The translations under genes and the position numbers were made by a program. DNA of 64,000 bases from Microvirga sp. ACRRW. GTDB lineage: Bacteria; Pseudomonadota; Alphaproteobacteria; Rhizobiales; Beijerinckiaceae. The notes beneath the pieces were generated by a model, which saw only the letters and a list, made by a program, of their open reading frames with translations, was not told where the DNA came from and did no database searches. Shown piece by piece: positions 58,293-64,000 of the stretch. Where the stretch lies: the NCBI RefSeq assembly GCF_022346925.1, contig NZ_JAKRNJ010000006.1, positions 124,001-188,000 on the forward strand. Reading direction: 5' to 3'. The number at the start of each line of letters is the position of its first letter. Position 1 is the first letter of the stretch.

Positions 58293-59135
58293 ATGACCGA
58301 ATTCTCCTCAACCGTTTACGTCAATTCCATCTTTTGGATCACGGCCCTCAAACCTGAGGATATGGGTGCGACGAACCGCATCTATGACGATCTCATCCAT
58401 TACCTACCCTCGGTTGGTATACCGTTCAACACCTTCGAGGTGAGCACGGCTGGTGACTTCCTATTGGCTCTAGACACAATTGCCGAGTCCGCAAGGGGCG
58501 GCCTCAAGCCCATTTTACATCTCGATGCTCATGGATCTAATGATAAAGGGATTCTGATTGCTGGGTCCGGCGAATACGTCTCATGGAATGCAGTCTTCGA
58601 CAAACTGCGGGCAATCAATATCGTCACCGGCAACAATCTGTGTGTCATCTCCTCGGCATGCTTCAGCATGCAAATTGCGCGCCGCATCGAAGCTCCGGTT
58701 GCGGCTCCTTTCTTCCTCCTAGTCGCGTCTGACAAAGAGGTCTCCGTCGGATTCATCGACGACAAGATGACAGCGTTCTATAAAGAGGTGTTCGACGGCG
58801 GGAATTTAGTAGAAGCTTATCGCAAGTACCTCTCCTCTGATCTTACGCTCTTCCACTGTGAACGTCTCCTAGCGATTGCTATTGCCAAGCTATGGGCGGA
58901 CCTAGTGGGCCAAGCTGGGGATAGGACACGTGAGGACATGCTCACCAACGCCTTCAAAGAGGGCATTCCTAACACTAGATACTTCAGGAGAATGGGACGC
59001 CGGATTATCAAAAAGATGGCTCGTCCAAGCCAGGACTTCATTGATAGTCAGGTCGCACGCTTCCTAATGGGCAAACCCGTCGGCTTCGACAAAAATAGTC
59101 TTATGAAAATGATCAGGGAAGAACAGGGGAAATAA
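58293..59135 (+). CDS. Caspase-like (clan CD) cysteine protease
   Basis: A 280-residue protein with the clan CD pattern. A hydrophobic strand leads to the histidine in ILHLDAHGS (His80), and another to the cysteine in LCVISSACFS (Cys123), 43 residues apart as in CHAT, caspase and related peptidases. The C-terminal 100 residues are basic and helical. No sensor domain is fused, so it may be activated by a partner. The frame opens at TTG 58251; ATG 58293 is better. It follows the CBASS operon on the same strand and could be its ancillary effector or a separate system. Confidence 0.72.
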   Translation: MTEFSSTVYVNSIFWITALKPEDMGATNRIYDDLIHYLPSVGIPFNTFEVSTAGDFLLALDTIAESARGGLKPILHLDAHGSNDKGILIAGSGEYVSWNAVFDKLRAINIVTGNNLCVISSACFSMQIARRIEAPVAAPFFLLVASDKEVSVGFIDDKMTAFYKEVFDGGNLVEAYRKYLSSDLTLFHCERLLAIAIAKLWADLVGQAGDRTREDMLTNAFKEGIPNTRYFRRMGRRIIKKMARPSQDFIDSQVARFLMGKPVGFDKNSLMKMIREEQGK

Positions 59136-59430
59136 AGACCCTGCTGGTCCGGCAACGTAGGAATAACGAGGTGGCAGACCAGCATCTTACCTTGGGATCC
59201 TGCTCCACGTAATGATCAGAAAGAGGCAAATCACTGGCAATCTACGCTAGTGCTTCTGAAGCGCCTATATGCTGTCCCGTAACGTTTCTTCGTCTACATG
59301 TTGTGAGTCGGGCTATCTTAACCCATAAGGGCTTACATTGGCTTTGATACAATTTTTATACCCAGCTAACTGTAGGGTGACTATAGTTGGGCGTGTAGTT
59401 TTGCGATCATCCGATTAGATTTCCCAGACT
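59136..59430. other. 295-bp promoter-bearing gap before the SIR2 gene
   Basis: No gene. An 8-bp inverted repeat (TGCTGGTC at 59142-59149, GACCAGCA at 59177-59184) lies just after the protease stop without a T-run. The section 59330-59400 is A+T-rich and is the likely promoter of the SIR2 gene. Confidence 0.45.
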
Positions 59431-62400
59431 ATGAAGTTCATCTCTAACGGTCCGAATATTCCTGACGAACTTCTCCTTGCTCGCGACGCTGGGGACGTGA
59501 TCCTTTTTTGCGGCGCAGGAATAAGCCAGGCCGAGGCAAAGTTGCCGAATTTTGCCGATCTCGGGCAAAAGGTTATCAACGCTCTGGGAGCAGCGCAGGA
59601 CAGTCGCGCCCGAGCTCTTCTAAAGAGAGCACTTGAGCTTAAGCCAATGCCAGGGGTTGGCGGCCTTGTAGCGACTGATCGTGTGTTCGGGCTGCTCGAG
59701 CGAGAGTTTGAGGTCGCGGACGTCCGTGCGGCAGTAGCGGCAGCCATCGAGCCCGCCTCCGATGCCAAACTTGATGCTCATCGCGTGTTGCTTGATCTCG
59801 CTACCTCTCGCGGTGTCACTCGTTTGGTGACAACCAACTTCGATCTTCTCTTCGAGGCATGTGACCCGACTTTACCTAGTTATGGGCCGCCAAATCTGCC
59901 TGATCCACACAGCGACCGTGATTTCCGCGGGGTCGTACACCTTCATGGCCGTGTTGACGCCCAGTACCGGAGGGCACAAGATGACGAGTTCGTCGTCTCC
60001 AGTGCCGACTTTGGCCGAGCCTACTTATCAATAGGATGGGCCACACACTTTATTCAACGGCTTCTCTCAAGGTTCCAGATTTTATTTATAGGATACTCCG
60101 CTGATGATCCTCCCATGCAGTATCTGTTGGAGGGGCTGAACCTAAAAGCTGGCACTCAGAACAGGCTTTACGCTCTTCAAGACGGCGAGCATCGTTCCGC
60201 GATTGCTCTGTGGGAGCATCGAGGCGTTCAGGCGATCCCTTTCGATAGCAGCAATGGTTTCTCGCCGCTTTGGGACAGTCTCCGGGCGTGGGCAGAACGC
60301 GCACGAGATAATAGAGCTTGGTACGGAAGGGTCTTGTCCCGAGCAACGATGAGCCCAGAACTCCTCACTCCGCACGAACGTGGTCAAGTCGCCCACCTTC
60401 TTCTGACCAACGAGGGCGCCAAGAAGCTCACGGCGGGGCCTGAGCGGCTTGGATCCAAATGGCTCCTCGTCGCTGATCCGGCCCAACGGTACGCAGAACC
60501 AAAGCTATATACTTCAGCAAATGATGACATTCCGTTCGAACCTTTTGACGCACTGAGCCTCGACAGTGATCCACCACCAGAGCCTACTAACCGCGAAGAT
60601 GTTTTCCGGAAGCGCGAGATCCCTAGTGGTGCAATCGATATCTTTGCGCCGAACATCCTAGACCATGGGCGCGGGGAGCATTCCCCCCACGCGATGGTTC
60701 ATGGACCAAAGAGCCAGTACCACGCTGAGTTATCACCCCGCCTAGTACAAATCGGAATATGGCTCCGGCAAGTCGCACATGAGCCTACGGCGTTATGGTG
60801 GGCAGCGCACCAGTCTGGACTGCACCCCTCGATCACGCGTGATATCGACTGGGCACTGCTGCATCAGTCGCAACGCTTCCCTGATCACATTCTCCGTCAA
60901 TGGCGCCTACTCCTGTCTGCTTGGGCCGACCAGCGAGAAGATCCAAGTATGCGGAAGTACAGAATTGAACAGATGGCACGTCAAGAGGGGTGGACTGCAT
61001 CTCTCGTCCGGGAGGTCGCCGCCCTCTACCGTCCGAAGCTAAACGTCAAACCATCGTCCGGAATCCCGCATCCACTTGCGTGGACGGACAAGGATCGACC
61101 TGATGATATTGTCCATGTGGATGTCGACTATCCGCACCCGCACCAGCGCGTGGAACTGCCAGATGAGTTCGTTGCCTATGGAGTGCAGTGTTTCCGGACA
61201 AACCTAGAGCTAGCGATTACTCTTGAACAGGAGATCTCAGGTAATGACTGGCTCTACCTGCAAACGAGCCGCGCCATCGATGGCGGTCCCGAGCTTTTAG
61301 AGACTGCTTACGGATTGACCGGGCCTGTCATCCACTTTCAAAATCTAATGGCCCGCCTCATGAAGCTGGATATCAATGCAGCGCGGGAGCAAGCTCACTC
61401 TTGGCCTTCAAAAGACGAACATGTTTTTGCTCGTCTGCGAATCTGGGCAACCGGAGCCGGACTCTTGCCTCCTGGCGAAGTCTTTTTAGGGCTCTCGGAT
61501 CGCGTTTTTTGGGGCTCGGTCCATAAGCGCGACCTCTTATATGCAGTGCGGGATCGCTGGGCCGATCTGTCGCAGGACGATAGAGAGGCATTAGAGCGGC
61601 GGATCCTGACTGGATCATACCCTTGGGACGTGGAGATTTCGGGCGGATACGATGAGGAAAACGCGCGCGAGCGCCTGGATCGACTGCATTGGCTATCAAC
61701 CCACGGCGTGAAATTTACCTTTGATCTGCATGAAACAATGCAGACGTTGCGTTCATATGCTCCGAGGTGGACCACGAATGCAGGTGATGAGGCGGCCGCC
61801 TCGAATGCTCCCGAAGTCTTCTCTGTCGCGACGGATACCAGACCGGATCCCATTCTTGAGACACCGCCCGCGAATATCTTGCGTCACGCCGAAGAGGTGG
61901 GAGGATTAGACTTCTCCACGAGAGCGGAGCGTGAGCCATTCCGAGGGTTGGTGGACCTGAAGCCAGTTTTAGCGCTCCGAGCGCTAAGCCACGAAGCCCA
62001 GTCTGGAGCTGCTCCGCGGTGGGCATGGTCAGCGTTTCTACGGCCTGAGGTCCGTTCGAAGGACCCAATACGAATGATCCGGGCTATCGCAGGACGTTTG
62101 GAACGCTTGCCCCCCGAAGCCCTAAGAAATATCGCCTATCCTGTGTCTGAATGGATGAAAGCTATCTCGGGCCGCTTATATAGCGACGCTTCTGGTTTGC
62201 TTCCTGCCTTATGGGACCGAATGATGACGGGGCTCAAATCCTCGCCAGCGGAGCATCGGCACCGAGTCAATCGATCATGGGCCGACGATGCCCTCAATGC
62301 CCCAGTCGGAAAACTTTTCGATTTTCTACTCAAAGATCCGGCAAAGGATGGGATCAGGCCCGGTGCTGGGTTCCCCTCTCATTGGACCACTCGAATTGAC

Positions 62401-63210
62401 GATCTCCTCGCTTTACCCGGAGACATGCGGCGACACGCGCTTGTGATGCTCGGATTTCAGATCAATTGGCTATTCACGATTGATCCTTACTGGACAGAGC
62501 GGCAGTTGCTCGCGCATGTCGGCGATAACGGACCAGACGGTGACGCAATTTGGGACGGTATGCTTTGGGCAGGGCGGCCTCCTATGAGGTCGTTGTATCC
62601 TGCTCTAAAGGACGCACTACTCACTCGGACCCTGAAAACTAAGCGCCGGAGTGAGAACACAAATCTGGCTAGTTTTCTCTTGTTCGGTTGGGCGAACCAA
62701 GCACCAACAGGAGAAAAGTTACTTACCGACATTGAGCTGCGCGAAGTCCTGATCCATACGGATGACGACTTTCGCCAGCAGCTGCTGTGGCAGCTGGAAC
62801 GATGGTGTGTAGAGCCGGATAGTTCTTGGCGGGAAAGAGTTATTCCGTTTTTTAGCCACGTATGGCCGAAGCAACGAGCTCTTCGCACCCCGTTTATGTC
62901 TGGTCACTTGGCGAACTTCGCACTTGCCGTCGGAGATCTCATGCCAGCTGTAGTGGAATTGATCGTCCCGAGGCTCGTACCAATTCGAAACACACCACTA
63001 CGATTTGAGTATATAGGTGAAGCGTCTGACATTCATCCAGCGAGAGGCCATCCAGTTTCGACGCTTGATCTATTATGGGCAGTCTTAGGTGAAGATGCAT
63101 CAACATGGCCATACCAGATTGAGAGCGCTCTCGATCTGTTGGCACAAGCATCGGAAACTGCTTTAGACTCACGTCTTTCCGAACTACGTCGCCGAATGGA
63201 TCTGTCTTAG
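59431..63210 (+). CDS. Large SIR2-domain defence protein (DUF4020-like?)
   Basis: A 1259-residue protein. Residues about 15-260 form a SIR2-like domain: FCGAGIS at 27-32, TTNFD (Asn136, Asp138) and the catalytic histidine in VHLHG (His172), then ILFIGYSADDPPMQYLL. Standalone SIR2 domains in anti-phage proteins consume NAD+ and cause abortive infection. The remaining 1000 residues are mostly helical and Trp/Arg-rich without motifs I know; SIR2 proteins of this size with a C-terminal DUF4020 exist and this may be one. Acidic and aromatic composition differs from the core genome. It probably has its own promoter, 295 bp from the protease gene. Confidence 0.82.
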   Translation: MKFISNGPNIPDELLLARDAGDVILFCGAGISQAEAKLPNFADLGQKVINALGAAQDSRARALLKRALELKPMPGVGGLVATDRVFGLLEREFEVADVRAAVAAAIEPASDAKLDAHRVLLDLATSRGVTRLVTTNFDLLFEACDPTLPSYGPPNLPDPHSDRDFRGVVHLHGRVDAQYRRAQDDEFVVSSADFGRAYLSIGWATHFIQRLLSRFQILFIGYSADDPPMQYLLEGLNLKAGTQNRLYALQDGEHRSAIALWEHRGVQAIPFDSSNGFSPLWDSLRAWAERARDNRAWYGRVLSRATMSPELLTPHERGQVAHLLLTNEGAKKLTAGPERLGSKWLLVADPAQRYAEPKLYTSANDDIPFEPFDALSLDSDPPPEPTNREDVFRKREIPSGAIDIFAPNILDHGRGEHSPHAMVHGPKSQYHAELSPRLVQIGIWLRQVAHEPTALWWAAHQSGLHPSITRDIDWALLHQSQRFPDHILRQWRLLLSAWADQREDPSMRKYRIEQMARQEGWTASLVREVAALYRPKLNVKPSSGIPHPLAWTDKDRPDDIVHVDVDYPHPHQRVELPDEFVAYGVQCFRTNLELAITLEQEISGNDWLYLQTSRAIDGGPELLETAYGLTGPVIHFQNLMARLMKLDINAAREQAHSWPSKDEHVFARLRIWATGAGLLPPGEVFLGLSDRVFWGSVHKRDLLYAVRDRWADLSQDDREALERRILTGSYPWDVEISGGYDEENARERLDRLHWLSTHGVKFTFDLHETMQTLRSYAPRWTTNAGDEAAASNAPEVFSVATDTRPDPILETPPANILRHAEEVGGLDFSTRAEREPFRGLVDLKPVLALRALSHEAQSGAAPRWAWSAFLRPEVRSKDPIRMIRAIAGRLERLPPEALRNIAYPVSEWMKAISGRLYSDASGLLPALWDRMMTGLKSSPAEHRHRVNRSWADDALNAPVGKLFDFLLKDPAKDGIRPGAGFPSHWTTRIDDLLALPGDMRRHALVMLGFQINWLFTIDPYWTERQLLAHVGDNGPDGDAIWDGMLWAGRPPMRSLYPALKDALLTRTLKTKRRSENTNLASFLLFGWANQAPTGEKLLTDIELREVLIHTDDDFRQQLLWQLERWCVEPDSSWRERVIPFFSHVWPKQRALRTPFMSGHLANFALAVGDLMPAVVELIVPRLVPIRNTPLRFEYIGEASDIHPARGHPVSTLDLLWAVLGEDASTWPYQIESALDLLAQASETALDSRLSELRRRMDLS

Positions 63211-63378
63211 GTTCGATGAATACTATTTGGGCAGGTCTCAGGAAATTCTTGCATCATAGCAGTTCGGTAAGGCAGCGAGATGTTGAACTGGCTGCCCTCG
63301 TGAGCACACACGGAAAGATTGTAGAAACTACGGGTTGCGCCTAATGCCCCTTCGCTGGTTAGATGCCAGGACTGCCCG

Positions 63379-64000
63379 CTACAACTTCGACGACCGAAGG
63401 CACTCCTCGCCACACTCAGTCAACCTGTCGATGAAATCAGCGGGCGCAGGCTGGTTATTGTGACGATCCGGTGCATCGGAGCGACTCATGTAATCGATCA
63501 GAGTGGAGACGATGCGCTTGGCTTCGCCTTGCGGCCACCACGCCCCCAAAGCTGCGGCTAGTCCGGCGTCACCGTCGAGATCGTACAAATCGTTGACAAG
63601 AAGCGGTGCAACCCGCGCCAAGCTCTTATCGGACGTTGCGAAAATGTATCGCCGCCGTTCCTGCTCACTTTTAAGGACCCGCTCGGCGAAATCGCTCAGA
63701 TACGTGATATCCCATGCTGCGTTCTTGGCTCCCTCTATAGCGCGATCACGGTCGGGGGAACGGAGGTATTTTATGAGCCTTTTACGGCTTCCGTTTGGCG
63801 AGAAATATAGAGATGCGAAGAGCGCAGCAGGTCCTGCCAGTAAGAAGTCCTGGTACAGCCAATGAAGCAGTTGCAGGGCTTTCTCGATATGAGGAAGGGG
63901 TTTGAGTTCGAGCTCGGCGATTTTCAAAGCGACGATGTAATTTCGTCTCCAGCGGTTAAGCGGGTAACTCAGATCCCTTTTCGCGTCTTCGCCAAGGTGT
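63379..64000 (-). CDS. Uncharacterised protein, C-terminal part (5' end outside window)
   Basis: The frame is open from the right edge to a TAA/TAG-class stop at 63379; at least 207 residues are visible. There is no convincing start inside: 63927 is only a TTG, and upstream codons still read like protein (RDLSYPLNRWRRNYIVA). The sequence is helical, with LLHWLYQDFLLAGPAALFASLYF, YIFATSDKSLARVAPLLVNDLYDLDGDAGLAAALGAWWPQG and a Cys-containing tail. I recognise no family. It converges on the SIR2 gene. Confidence 0.6.
   Translation of the reverse strand, partial: HLGEDAKRDLSYPLNRWRRNYIVALKIAELELKPLPHIEKALQLLHWLYQDFLLAGPAALFASLYFSPNGSRKRLIKYLRSPDRDRAIEGAKNAAWDITYLSDFAERVLKSEQERRRYIFATSDKSLARVAPLLVNDLYDLDGDAGLAAALGAWWPQGEAKRIVSTLIDYMSRSDAPDRHNNQPAPADFIDRLTECGEECLRSSKL

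Noticed and set aside
63207..63413. 68-codon frame on the minus strand between the SIR2 gene and the edge gene
   Set aside because: It overlaps the 3' end of the edge gene, has no ribosome-binding site and no protein-like pattern.
52413..64000. Phage or integrative element identity for the island
   Set aside because: No integrase, relaxase, capsid or tRNA target was found in the window, so only the label of accessory defence island is supported.

Overview
The window looks like chromosomal DNA of an alphaproteobacterium of the Hyphomicrobiales (Rhizobiales), possibly Methylobacteriaceae (a Microvirga-like organism). This rests on gene content and order: glnB-glnA, an Omp25-like barrel protein, a SUF operon behind an Irr-type (ICE) palindrome, amiC-ponA-prfB beside rne, an aroQ-accB-accC-aat-DUF2155 block, NDUFA12 and a class II (B12-dependent) ribonucleotide reductase. 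No 16S gene is present, so the genus is inference.

Layout. 0-6.4 kb: end of glnB, glnA, small envelope and housekeeping genes, a DEAD-box helicase, and sufA with a TfoX-like gene. 6.6-9.6 kb: a CPA2 (KefB/YbaL-type) antiporter and a flavin monooxygenase whose 3' ends overlap by 102 bp. 9.7-16.4 kb: a minus-strand Fe-S assembly operon (iscS/nifS-like, sufB, sufC, sufD, sufS, sufT). 16.6-27.2 kb: a hydrolase, two RTX zinc metalloproteases of serralysin type, tyrS, a large AsmA-like protein and a peroxiredoxin. 27.2-35.6 kb: prfB with its programmed +1 frameshift, ponA, an amidase and rne. 35.7-47.4 kb: aminotransferase, ScsC/DsbA-like protein, aroQ, accB, accC, methyltransferase, aat, DUF2155, PDZ-hydrolase, a zinc mini-protein, an internally duplicated DUF6165 protein and NDUFA12. 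48.0-51.7 kb: nrdJ behind a pair of NrdR-like boxes and a hairpin-rich leader.

After the nrdJ terminator (about 51.87 kb) the character changes: lower G+C, weaker codon bias, repeats and unfamiliar genes. From 52.4 kb to the right edge this is an accessory, apparently anti-phage island. Its centre is a tightly overlapping type III CBASS operon: CD-NTase, HORMA, TRIP13-like AAA+ ATPase, a predicted effector joining a SLOG-like domain to a nucleoside-deoxyribosyltransferase/TIR-like domain, and a DEDDh exonuclease. A caspase-like cysteine protease and a 1259-residue SIR2-domain protein follow. Two uncharacterised genes precede it, one with a CoiA-like cysteine/histidine motif, and a truncated gene runs off the right edge. 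The SLOG-NDT/TIR-like effector, and the unexplained protease and flanking genes, are the best candidates for an undescribed system.

Five dispersed palindromic repeats lie between core genes; two sit inside the SUF operon. Strong bidirectional terminators separate several convergent gene pairs. I saw no tRNA, rRNA, CRISPR array or intact insertion sequence.
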